DNA of 64,000 bases from Devosia sp. 1566 (GTDB lineage: Bacteria > Pseudomonadota > Alphaproteobacteria > Rhizobiales > Devosiaceae). The DNA lies in contig NZ_CP034767.1 of assembly GCF_004005995.1 (NCBI RefSeq), positions 2,604,001-2,668,000 on the forward strand. The letters are read 5' to 3'. This document shows, piece by piece, positions 55,715-63,724 of this stretch (position 1 is the first letter of the stretch; every line of letters starts with the position of its first letter). The notes beneath the pieces were generated by a model. That model searched no databases. It saw nothing but the letters and a program-made list of their open reading frames with translations, and was not told where the DNA came from. The position numbers and the translations under genes were made by a program.

Positions 55715-56442
55715 TGGATTTTGGTCTTAACGGAAAACGCGCACTGGTTTTGGGTGGCAGTCGCGGCCTTGGCGCTGCCAGCGCTGCAGCGCTTGCCGCC
55801 GAAGGCGTCACCGTCCTGGTGGCAGCGCGCTCTGGCGACTATGCGGTGGATCTCGCCGACGTCAGCTCAGTGCAGCAGCTGATCGAGCGGGTCAAGGTCG
55901 AAGGTGGCGTCGACATCCTCGTCAACAACAGCGGCGGTCCCAAGGCTGGCCCCGCCCAGGGCCAAGCCAGCCAGGATTGGCTCGCGGCCTTCCAGTCGAT
56001 GGCCACTTCGCTCTACGCCATTACCGATGCCCTGCTGCCGCAGATGATCGAGCGGCAGTGGGGCCGCGTCATCACCGTGGGCTCGTCGGGCGTTGTTGCT
56101 CCCATCGCGGGGCTGGCACTGTCCAACGCCGTGCGTGGAGCAATCGCCGGCTGGTCCAAGACCCTGGCAAGCGAGGTCGCCAAGCACGGCGTCACCGTCA
56201 ACATGGTGCTGCCCGGCCGCATCGATACCGATCGCTTGCGTGAACTCGACGAGGGCAAAGCCAGCCGCACCGGCGCAAGCCTAAGCGCCGTGCAGCAAGC
56301 CTCGCGCAACGAAATCCCCGTTGGCCGGTATGGCGAAGCCAGTGAGTTTGGGGCCGTGGTTGCGTTCCTCGCCAGCCAGCAGGCCAGCTACATCACCGGC
56401 AGCATGCTCCGCGTCGATGGCGGCATGATCAAGGGCCTCTAA
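55714..56442 (+). CDS. Atypical short-chain dehydrogenase/reductase
   Basis: 242 residues. The cofactor loop is LGGSRGLGAA, NNSGG is in place and VGSSGV gives a Ser, but the catalytic Tyr-x-x-x-Lys position reads Ser-Asn-Ala-Val-Arg (LALSNAVRGAI). This S/N-A-x-R form defines a recognised atypical SDR group whose chemistry differs from classical members. It overlaps the DapA-like gene by one base and is the last gene of the catabolic operon. Confidence 0.9.
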   Translation: MDFGLNGKRALVLGGSRGLGAASAAALAAEGVTVLVAARSGDYAVDLADVSSVQQLIERVKVEGGVDILVNNSGGPKAGPAQGQASQDWLAAFQSMATSLYAITDALLPQMIERQWGRVITVGSSGVVAPIAGLALSNAVRGAIAGWSKTLASEVAKHGVTVNMVLPGRIDTDRLRELDEGKASRTGASLSAVQQASRNEIPVGRYGEASEFGAVVAFLASQQASYITGSMLRVDGGMIKGL

Positions 56443-57056
56443 GGTTGGACTACGAATTCGACGCCATCCCCGATCTTCCCAGCGGCCGCAGCAAACGACG
56501 CTAAGCCCCGGACGTGCTACCGATGTAGGTTGGGGCATGGATTGCTCAGCAGCTGTTAGTAGTGTCCAGTCGCAACGAGATATCCAAGGCTGCTAGGACG
56601 CAGCGACGATTCTTTCGTCCTCACGCGAACCATGGGCTTGAGGTGCCGGTGGCTATCTCTTGATGACAGCCGCTCGGTCCGCCCGCTGCCCCGCGGCAGA
56701 ATGGCAGCTTTCAGGGAACCGTAGAGGCTACCGAAACGTCTGGGATGGGGCGCGTTCCTGCCGGACTGCTTGCGACCCCATTCTGCCGTTCACGCTCTTC
56801 GTTCCGCGGCCTGAAAGCCGACGTCAGTGCCTTGCCGAGAAGTAGCGCGTTGCTGCAGCTCAGCCGCGATCCAGCCACCAGTCATTTTGCTGATCGTCCG
56901 AGATGACGGCGGTACGCCATGGTCTGGACCGACGGACGATACCTCTTCAGCTCCGACATGAGGGCCTATAGGCTCTTTTATCGCCAGGTAGACCGATGAA
57001 GGGGTGGGCGCCGTGCGTCGCCCAGCGCCCTAGAAACAAGCGGTGGGAGTAGCGCT
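56443..57056. other. Intergenic region without a supported gene; contains paired inverted repeats
   Basis: About 600 bases with no convincing ORF. Two inverted-repeat pairs are interleaved: CGGCAGAATGG (56694-56704) with CCATTCTGCCG (56778-56788), and GCTTTCAGG (56707-56715) with CCTGAAAGC (56810-56818). A small stem TGGGCG / CGCCCA lies at 57005-57024. The repeats may be a remnant or structured element; see findings. Confidence 0.5.
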
Positions 57057-57263
57057 TCATTGTGGTCGACCTTTGTGGTTCCGCCAGTCGTATATCTGGG
57101 TGAATGGAATTAGGCCGTTCGCTTTGCTTTGTTCCAGAGCTAGCAGCGTACGGTCTTCCCGCCCCGTTATCGACATCTGGACCCGGAGCGGACCTGCAGC
57201 GCTTATAATACTGCCAAAGCCCAGCGTCCGTTCCTCAACGCTGCGCCAGTCGGATTGGGCCAC
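57057..57263 (-). CDS. Possible 68-residue protein downstream of the HlyIII gene
   Basis: A GTG-started frame 5 bases after the HlyIII stop reads VAQSDWRSVEERTLGFGSII and ends near NHKGRPQ. Composition looks protein-like and position suggests co-transcription, but there is no ribosome site and no recognised domain. Confidence 0.3.
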   Translation of the reverse strand: MAQSDWRSVEERTLGFGSIISAAGPLRVQMSITGREDRTLLALEQSKANGLIPFTQIYDWRNHKGRPQ

Positions 57264-57268
57264 TGCTA

Positions 57269-57943
57269 TCAGGAGTGTACCACAAACAGTCCCACCAGCA
57301 CGGCTGCCCAGTGCGTCGCGGCCGCGGCCACGACGTGGCCGTGCCAGATGGCTTTGGCGAACTGCAGGCGCTTGTTGGCGTAAAAGAGAACACCGGCTGA
57401 ATAGAAAGCGCCGCCAAGTGCCAGGAGCCACAGCACCACCGCGGAGGTTATCTCCGCAAGGGGGACCGCTGCGATGGCGCCGATCCAGGCCAGGCCCAGG
57501 TAGATGGGCACCCAGACCTTCTGGCTGATCGGCGGCAGGAAGATCTTGCCGGCAATTCCCACGCCGGCCAGCACCCACAGGGTCGTGGTCAGCGACCAGG
57601 CCCAGGCTCCGGACAGCAAATACGCGGTGAACGGCGTATAAGTGGCTGCGATCATCAGGAAGATGCCGACATGGTCGAGCCGGCGCAGCACGGGCTTCCA
57701 TTCAGCCGGCGCGAAGTTGTACGCTGTGGAGAACCCGAACATGCATACCGCGCTAAGCGAATAGATCGCGATGACCGCAAGCCTGCCAGGGGCTGGATCC
57801 TGGATGCCCATGCAAAGCAGGATGGCGCCGCCAAGGAGGGCGAGGCCGAGACCCAGCAAATGTACAAACAGATCCGCGGAGCGCGCCTGAACGCTGGGAT
57901 AATGCGGGCGGGCTTCCGGACGGCCTCGGTTTGTGTTTTCCAT
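57269..57943 (-). CDS. Hemolysin III (HlyIII/PAQR) family membrane protein
   Basis: 224 residues with about seven membrane helices. Family residues fit: STAYNF and RRLDHVGIF (Asp/His pair), and HGHVVAAAATHW near the C-terminus (His pair). These are the metal-site motifs of the PAQR/HlyIII fold. The ATG at 57943 is used; a longer frame to 58087 overlaps the upstream kinase gene. Function in bacteria is not settled; the hemolysin name is historical. Confidence 0.9.
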   Translation of the reverse strand: MENTNRGRPEARPHYPSVQARSADLFVHLLGLGLALLGGAILLCMGIQDPAPGRLAVIAIYSLSAVCMFGFSTAYNFAPAEWKPVLRRLDHVGIFLMIAATYTPFTAYLLSGAWAWSLTTTLWVLAGVGIAGKIFLPPISQKVWVPIYLGLAWIGAIAAVPLAEITSAVVLWLLALGGAFYSAGVLFYANKRLQFAKAIWHGHVVAAAATHWAAVLVGLFVVHS

Positions 57944-58026
57944 TTGCCGTATATAGGAGGCGGGGCACGCGGGTGCTACAGAATGCGTAACAAAACGATC
58001 GCACCTTTTAACCAACTGACCGACGC

Positions 58027-59037
58027 TCAGTCTGCCAGGCGGGCGGGATCGATTCTTAGGGTGACGATGAGACCATCTTCCTCCCATGCATAGTGGATGG
58101 ACCCGCGTAGCGCATTGGTGATGCTGCGCTCGACGAGTTTGGTGCCGTACCCTTTTGGGACGCTGGTCGGTACCACCTCGGGACCTCCTCGCTCCGTCCA
58201 GACCACCGTTACCGCTTCGTCTCTGGCCGAGCAGGAAACATCGATCATACCGGTCGATGATGAGAGCGCGCCGTACTTGAGGGAGTTCGTTGCCAGTTCG
58301 TGCACGATCAATGCGAGTGTGGTCGTTGCACTTTCGCCCACGATCATGCGAGGCACCGAGACTCGGATGCGCCCACTGAAGGCCCCTAGGTCGTCGTAGG
58401 GCGCGAGCAGCACGGAAAGCAGATCGCCGAGCAAAGCTGCCGCGGCGTCGGTCTGACCGGGCAATGGACGAACAAGATCATGGGCTCGGTCCAGGGCTGT
58501 CAGTCGCTGCGTCAGCTCACGCGCCATGTCGGTGACGGTGGACGTGGATCGGGAGGTGATCGCAGTCAGACCGGTGGCAATGGCCAGCAGGTTCTTGACG
58601 CGATGACTCATTTCGCCGGCAAGGAGTTCTCGTCCTTCTTCGGCCTGTTTGCGGCCCGTCACATCCAGAAAAACACCGAACATGAGGCGCTCGACGATAC
58701 CCTCATCGTCCCCCTTGCCACGGGCCGAGATCCAGCGAAGCTCCTCACCAACCATGATGCGGAAATCGATCTCATAGGGGCCGAGTATTGCCCGTGTAGC
58801 GGTGAAGGCAGCTCGGACCCGATCCCGGTCAGCAGGGTGGATATGGGCGGATAGATCCTCGAACGTGACCTGGGCGCCCCGCCCCAAACCCCATAGATCG
58901 TAGGCCTGATCGTCCATGGTGAGCGCGTCGCTATCAACGTTCCACGACCAGAGGGCAATTCCAGCAGCGTCTACAGCGCGTGCGAGATTCTTAGCATTCC
59001 GCAGGAGCGAACTCGACTTCTCGACGGCTTCACTCAT
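58027..59037 (-). CDS. PAS-domain HWE-type histidine kinase
   Basis: 336 residues, soluble. A PAS domain (about 15-130, containing WSWNVDSDALTMDD) precedes the kinase core: phosphoacceptor His145 in EMSHRVKNLLAIATG, N-box Asn251 in HELATNSLKYGALS, and W-x-E in VVWTERGGP. The HWE group typically feeds PhyR-type general stress or single-domain response regulators. The start at 59037 removes nine weak upstream codons. It is the second HWE kinase in the window, with no adjacent regulator. A tandem 19-bp repeat lies upstream. Confidence 0.92.
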   Translation of the reverse strand: MSEAVEKSSSLLRNAKNLARAVDAAGIALWSWNVDSDALTMDDQAYDLWGLGRGAQVTFEDLSAHIHPADRDRVRAAFTATRAILGPYEIDFRIMVGEELRWISARGKGDDEGIVERLMFGVFLDVTGRKQAEEGRELLAGEMSHRVKNLLAIATGLTAITSRSTSTVTDMARELTQRLTALDRAHDLVRPLPGQTDAAAALLGDLLSVLLAPYDDLGAFSGRIRVSVPRMIVGESATTTLALIVHELATNSLKYGALSSSTGMIDVSCSARDEAVTVVWTERGGPEVVPTSVPKGYGTKLVERSITNALRGSIHYAWEEDGLIVTLRIDPARLAD

Positions 59038-59185
59038 ATTGCTTCTGACACCTTCAGGGCCCAACTCAGTTCGCGCGTTCTAAGGGATAGGCAGCATCAT
59101 CGTAAAGAGCTCGAATCGGAGCGCCCCCGAAACGCTGCTCATTGACCTCGAGACGCGATCCAGCCCGTGCGCCTGAAATGGAAGC

Positions 59186-59223
59186 GTGGCGTATGCCCAA
59201 CCGGGTGGCGTATGCCCAACTGG
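59186..59223. repeat. Tandem 19-bp direct repeat
   Basis: GTGGCGTATGCCCAACCGG is followed immediately by the same unit with one change (C to T). It lies about 150-190 bases upstream of the PAS-HWE kinase gene, in otherwise non-coding DNA. Confidence 0.85.
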
Positions 59224-59418
59224 AATGTCAAAAGCGCGAAGGTGCCGGGTGCCTCGAGCAGTGGAGGGCACGATAGGGTCAAATTGGCCCGACGGGGAAC
59301 TAAACCAGGTTTGAATTGGTCGCAGAAACCTTGCCGTCGCGCCGGCGTCCGGCTCATAGTGACCCAGGGAACGAACTACCTCCAGCGCGGATTGGTTCTG
59401 TTTCAGATGAGGTCAGCC

Positions 59419-59565
59419 ATGCCCAATTCTCCGAAGGACACAGAGAAGAAGAAACCCGATCCCGCCCTCGCCGACGTCGAGCCTGGTAGCGATGCCGATG
59501 CGACCCCGGTTGAGGAGCCAGCCAAGCCGCCTCCCAATCCAAACAAGAAACCCTCGGATCCGTAG
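59419..59565 (+). CDS. Small Pro- and Asp-rich hypothetical protein
   Basis: 48 residues starting MPNSPKDTEKKKPDPALADV and ending NPNKKPSDP. It is very hydrophilic and Pro-rich, probably disordered. The ATG at 59419 has an AGGT box at correct spacing. Function unknown; the call as a real gene is moderate. It is the first of three small plus-strand frames in this accessory stretch. Confidence 0.45.
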   Translation: MPNSPKDTEKKKPDPALADVEPGSDADATPVEEPAKPPPNPNKKPSDP

Positions 59566-59671
59566 CTAGGGCTGGCGCCTGGCCACGTGCACCCGAGCAC
59601 CGCGTTCGCGTACGCTGTTGAGAATGTCCTGTTCTTCGCTACTTCGCAGCGGTTTCACGATAGAACGCCTC

Positions 59672-59926
59672 ATGGATACGAAGAAATTCACCTCGTCAAA
59701 GCTGGTTTTGCTACAGGCTTTCCGTCTAGACGAGGCGGGCAAGATGGTGCCGGCGTTCGCGCCACGTAAGATGCGGGATGAATCAGCAGCGTACAACGCC
59801 GCCGAGCAGCTGGTGCGATCCTATCTGGCGGTGATTGCGTGGACACAACCGACACACGCTGCCGGTGGTGAGGTGGCGGAGCGAACCATCGTATTCCGCC
59901 ACGGCGACCTGCCAGAAGTGAACTAA
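59672..59926 (+). CDS. Small hypothetical protein
   Basis: 84 residues beginning MDTKKFTSSKLVLLQAFRLD. The pattern KMVPAFAPRKMRDESAAYNA and the later VIAWTQ and GEVAERTIVF look like a folded alpha/beta module rather than chance sequence. An upstream in-frame start (59618) is possible. No domain name can be given. Neighbouring ORFs are also small and orphan. Confidence 0.5.
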   Translation: MDTKKFTSSKLVLLQAFRLDEAGKMVPAFAPRKMRDESAAYNAAEQLVRSYLAVIAWTQPTHAAGGEVAERTIVFRHGDLPEVN

Positions 59927-59989
59927 TTGAGCCCTAACCCCCACAGCTGGTGGCTGACTTAGATTTTGTGACGAGGGAGAAATAGGCCC

Positions 59990-60271
59990 TTGAGCCGGAA
60001 GTACCGAGTTGTGGATTGTGCCCCGGCTGAGGGTGCCGCCACGGAGTTCATCCAGAGTGTGGGCTCACCTGAGGAAGCAGCTCGGCTGTCCCTTGGCCTG
60101 GATCTGCGCCGGAACGGCGTCCCGGCGCAAAACGTTCATCGGAACTTTAGCGGGGGTTCGTGTTGGATGAACACCCTGCGGCAAGTGAAGCTCCCGCTTC
60201 ACAGTAGCCGTGGCCGCACCAGAGGCGCTCAGGCGGCAGGTGGTTACCATGTACGCCGCACCCTGCGGTAA
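59990..60271 (+). CDS. Small hypothetical protein, possibly frameshifted at its end
   Basis: 93 residues from a TTG; the ribosome site is weak. The first about 45 residues (SRKYRVVDCAPAEGAATEFI, then SPEEAARLSLGLDL) look like a real small domain. From about residue 50 composition becomes low in structure and Arg-rich, so a frameshift or decay of the 3' half is possible. Function unknown. Confidence 0.4.
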   Translation: MSRKYRVVDCAPAEGAATEFIQSVGSPEEAARLSLGLDLRRNGVPAQNVHRNFSGGSCWMNTLRQVKLPLHSSRGRTRGAQAAGGYHVRRTLR

Positions 60272-60453
60272 GCAGACTGATCCGACGTGCAATTGGTCAC
60301 TTGCTGATGGTAAGCCGCCAGTCCGCAGGCCACCGCGTAGCAGCCAAGCCAGGTTCAACAAACAGATTGTCCGGAGCAGCGCTGCGCAAGTCAGCAACAG
60401 CTTGAGGCAGGCGAGAGAAAAGCCCACAGGCGGTCAGATTTGTTATGTCGCAA

Positions 60454-62130
60454 CTAGCTGTCCAGCGTCGATCGGACTTTAGCCAGCATCGCCTGCACTG
60501 TGTATGGCTTGGAAAGCAGGACCACTCCCGGATCAAGCCGACCGTGGTGAACAATGGCGTTTCGGGTGTATCCGGTGGTGAAAAGAACCCTGATACCTGG
60601 GACAGCTTCGCGCGCTGCGTTGGCCAAGTGGCGACCGTTCATCCCATTGGGCAACACAACGTCGGTGAAAAGCAGACCGGTTGTGGGGTGAGCGCGAAGG
60701 CGTTCAAGCGCTTCATGTCCGTCACCCGCTTCGATCACGTGGTACCCGTGGTCTCTCAACGCTTCGACGCAAAACGCCCTTAGGGCCGGCTCGTCCTCGC
60801 AGACCAGGATGGACTCATGTCCACCCAGATTGATAGCCGTATCCATCACTGGACGAGCATCTTCCGATACTTGAGCGCGCGGGAGGTAGAGCTTGACCGT
60901 CGTGCCGTTGCCTAACTCGCTGTAAATGCGGATGTGCCCGCCTGACTGGCGCGCGAAGCCATAGACCTGGCTGAGTCCCAAGCCCGTTCCCTTGCCCACT
61001 TCCTTGGTCGTGAAGAACGGCTCGAAGACCCTGGACAGTGTGTCCTTGTCCATTCCCGTACCGGTGTCGGAGACCGCGACTAAAACGTACTGGCCTGGCG
61101 GGATCGGCTCATCAAACGGTGCTAGGTAGCTCTCATCGAGATAGATGTTGCTGGTCTCAATAGTCAGCCTCCCACCAGAAGGCATAGCATCGCGAGCGTT
61201 CACCGCCAGGTTGACAAGGGCGTTGGAGAGCTCCGACACATCAACCAGTGCCGGCCACAAACCAGCATATTCAACCGACTCCAATGCGATTGTTTCACCG
61301 AGGGTTCGCTGGAGCAGGTCTGACGTCTCTCGAATGAGCTGTGTGATGTTGAGAGGCTTTGGGTCCAGGGGCTGCCGCCGCGAGAATGCGAGGAGGCGTG
61401 CTGTAAGCGATGCCGCTCGTTGCGCTCCGAGCATCGCCATCTTTTGTGCGCGTTCGATCCTTCTACGTGGTTCGTCTTCGGCGAGCTGCAAAGCATACCG
61501 TCCGACGGTATCCAGCCCGCCCATGATGACCGTCAAAAGATTGTTGAAGTCGTGCGCCACGCCCCCGGTGAGCTGGCCAATGGCTTCCATCTTCTGCGCC
61601 TGCCGAAGCTTTTCTTCCGCTTCGATCCTTTGGGCGAGTGCTTCTGCTACTCGATGCTCGAGATCGCGATTGAGATCTGCAAGAGCAGCGTTGGCTCGCT
61701 CCAGATCGCCTCTGGCCTGGAGCAGTTCACGCTCATATCGACGCCTATCAGTAGCATTGAACAGCGAAATTCGCAGGGATTGGACATTGCCGTCAACGTC
61801 TCGACTTTCCCTGGCGTTCACCAGCACAGGCATGATGCCCCCGCTTGGTATGGCCAGATCAAGCGCCACCTCGTTGAAGTACCCTTGCATGCGCAGCAAC
61901 GGCGCAAAGTGCGTTTCGTAATAGATCTTGCCTGCGATATTGAGCAGGTCCTGGAAGCGTCTGCCGATTAGCTCATCGGCAGGCGTGCCAATCCATTCTG
62001 CCAACGTCGTATTGACCCGCTCGATACGGCCGCCCTCTCCAGCCACGATATATCCGCACGGAGCATGGTCGAAGAAGTCGATATATTCGGCAAGCTGACG
62101 CTCATCCGGATAGTGCAGGATTTCAGACAA
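60454..62130 (-). CDS. PAS-domain hybrid histidine kinase with C-terminal receiver
   Basis: 558 residues, soluble. PAS domain (about 10-130), coiled coil (130-178), HisKA with phosphoacceptor His193 (GGVAHDFNNLLTVI), HATPase (N-box NLAVNARDAM, G1 SDTGTGM, G2 GTGLGLS), and a receiver domain with Asp490 (LFTDVVLP) and Lys541 (LLSKPY). The TTG start overlaps the stop of the hydrolase gene by eight bases, so the two are co-expressed. The PAS region shows no visible cofactor ligand. It could receive a product of the hydrolase, as RsbP does from RsbQ. Confidence 0.92.
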   Translation of the reverse strand: MSEILHYPDERQLAEYIDFFDHAPCGYIVAGEGGRIERVNTTLAEWIGTPADELIGRRFQDLLNIAGKIYYETHFAPLLRMQGYFNEVALDLAIPSGGIMPVLVNARESRDVDGNVQSLRISLFNATDRRRYERELLQARGDLERANAALADLNRDLEHRVAEALAQRIEAEEKLRQAQKMEAIGQLTGGVAHDFNNLLTVIMGGLDTVGRYALQLAEDEPRRRIERAQKMAMLGAQRAASLTARLLAFSRRQPLDPKPLNITQLIRETSDLLQRTLGETIALESVEYAGLWPALVDVSELSNALVNLAVNARDAMPSGGRLTIETSNIYLDESYLAPFDEPIPPGQYVLVAVSDTGTGMDKDTLSRVFEPFFTTKEVGKGTGLGLSQVYGFARQSGGHIRIYSELGNGTTVKLYLPRAQVSEDARPVMDTAINLGGHESILVCEDEPALRAFCVEALRDHGYHVIEAGDGHEALERLRAHPTTGLLFTDVVLPNGMNGRHLANAAREAVPGIRVLFTTGYTRNAIVHHGRLDPGVVLLSKPYTVQAMLAKVRSTLDS

Positions 62131-62911
62131 AGGCGCGGATCGCCTTTATGGTCTCTGCAGGAGCACTCAGATTTGGACAGTGACCCGTTGCCTTGAGAAC
62201 CACCAGTTGGCTGTTCGGGATTTTGGCGTGCACGTACTCTCCCACTTCCTGCGGCGCAATCACGTCTTCGCTGCACTGGAGTATCAGCGTACGAGTGGTC
62301 AGGCCGTCGAGATCAGCGCGGTTGTCGGAAGTAAATGTGGTACGGGCGAAGTGCTTGGCGATTTCTGGATCTGTACGGCAGAAGCTGTTGGTCAACTCTT
62401 CACCAAGTTCGGGCCTTTCGGAGTTCCCCATAATGGTGGGTGCCATCGCTTGGGACCAGCCCATGTGGTTGGAATCGAGAAATGCTAGGAGTTCTTCGAT
62501 TTGTTCGGCTGCAAAGCCACCAACGTATCCATCGTCGTTAATGTATCGCGGGGACGGCCCCACCATCACCAGATTAGCAAACAGCTCAGGCCGCTGCTTG
62601 GCCGCGAGTGCGCCGATCATGCTGCTTACGGAGTGACCAACGAAAGTTACGTCTTCAAGGTCAAGTTCGTCGCAGATGTCCAGAACGTCCTGAGCATACC
62701 CGCTGAGGTGAGCGTACTTGTCGCGGGAATAGGCCGAGAGATCGGAACCACCGGCACCCACATGATCGAATAGGACGATTCTAAAATCGTTTTCGAACTC
62801 GGGAGCCACGAACCGCCACATGTTCTGATCACAGCCGAAGCCATGTGCGAACATGATGGGCCGCTTACCTGACCCTCTAACCGACACGTTGTTTCGAGTG
62901 AGTGCGGACAC
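62123..62911 (-). CDS. RsbQ-like alpha/beta hydrolase
   Basis: 262 residues. The Ser-Asp-His triad is visible: Ser94 in FVGHSVSSM, Asp216 in LQCSEDVIAP and His244 in KATGHCPNL. VGPSPRYINDDGYVGGF matches the RsbQ/KAI2-type region after the nucleophile, and AHGFGCDQNMW is the oxyanion loop. The GTG at 62911 has GGAGG 6 bases upstream; a TTG two codons earlier has no room for a ribosome site. Bacillus RsbQ makes or binds a small molecule needed by the PAS phosphatase RsbP. Here the partner gene encodes a PAS kinase instead. Confidence 0.92.
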   Translation of the reverse strand: MSALTRNNVSVRGSGKRPIMFAHGFGCDQNMWRFVAPEFENDFRIVLFDHVGAGGSDLSAYSRDKYAHLSGYAQDVLDICDELDLEDVTFVGHSVSSMIGALAAKQRPELFANLVMVGPSPRYINDDGYVGGFAAEQIEELLAFLDSNHMGWSQAMAPTIMGNSERPELGEELTNSFCRTDPEIAKHFARTTFTSDNRADLDGLTTRTLILQCSEDVIAPQEVGEYVHAKIPNSQLVVLKATGHCPNLSAPAETIKAIRAFV

Positions 62912-63724
62912 GTGCAACCTCCAGCACCTCTACTGATGCATCGTCCTGATAACAGGTAGGAGCTCCGTCGTCACCTGAGTGCTTCATGCACTTCTTTTGC
63001 TCCCAAGCAATCATCCGAACTGACCGAGGCGGGCTAAAGTAAACGGGGGAAGATCCGGTTGGGACGGCTCCAAAGCTCGCAATGCTGCGCTGACACGAAG
63101 CTGATGCTGGTTCGACACCTTAATATGCAAGCCGATGTGACTCAGGGCCGATCAAGACTGCACCGCAAGGGCTCCAATGGCAGAACCTCAGCGGTATGAA
63201 GCTTCAATGTTGCCATGCAACGGGCGCACCGAACGTCCGCTAACCCGAGCTATACGTCCTAAAGCCGCCGGTCTGAAACCCACCCCCGACGCCGCCGGTA
63301 TCCTGGCGCCCAGAACCGTCAGTCTGGTGCCGAGCCCATCTCGGTCGTTCGACGGCCTGACATTATTCGTTGGAAGCGGACGTTCCCTCCCAGCAATTCA
63401 GCTGGTGAGTAGGCTAGTGCAACGCACGATCAGCTACTCAGGCGGTCAGTGCGTCAATCGCTGGTATGGGACTTTGACTCGTCAAAATGCTGGTTTCTGC
63501 CGGTGACGACGCATAACATCGACGGAGCGCTCCCAGACAGCATACATGTCTCCGGGTCTGAACAGAGTACCATCAAACGGGCCTGTTTTCTCTCGCAGGG
63601 GCCATAAGCCGGGCAAGGTCGGCGGGCAGTTCCACTAAAGAAAGCCACGTGTGCTCAAAGAGCAACGGGGCTTTCTCTACGACAGGGCGCAACTATCTTT
63701 CACTTGCGACCAGAACGATTGCAA
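62912..63724. other. Intergenic region without a supported gene
   Basis: About 810 bases. One open frame (63177-63506) has no domain, no ribosome site and poor composition. A terminator-like structure near the right end belongs to the SGNH gene. I see no RNA gene. Confidence 0.5.
63636..63676 (-). terminator. Candidate intrinsic terminator of the SGNH-like gene
   Basis: On the minus strand AGAAAGCC and GGCTTTCT (63676-63669 and 63646-63639) enclose an inner stem TGCTC-TTT-GAGCA, and the outer arm runs into TTTCTTTA. It begins about 50 bases after the stop at 63725. Confidence 0.6.

Noticed and set aside
56660..56845. 61-codon frame in the gap after the SDR gene
   Set aside because: It spans the inverted repeats, is Arg- and Cys-rich without a motif, and has no start signal.
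63177..63506. 109-codon frame in the right-hand gap
   Set aside because: No ribosome site and no recognisable domain; composition resembles random GC-rich DNA.
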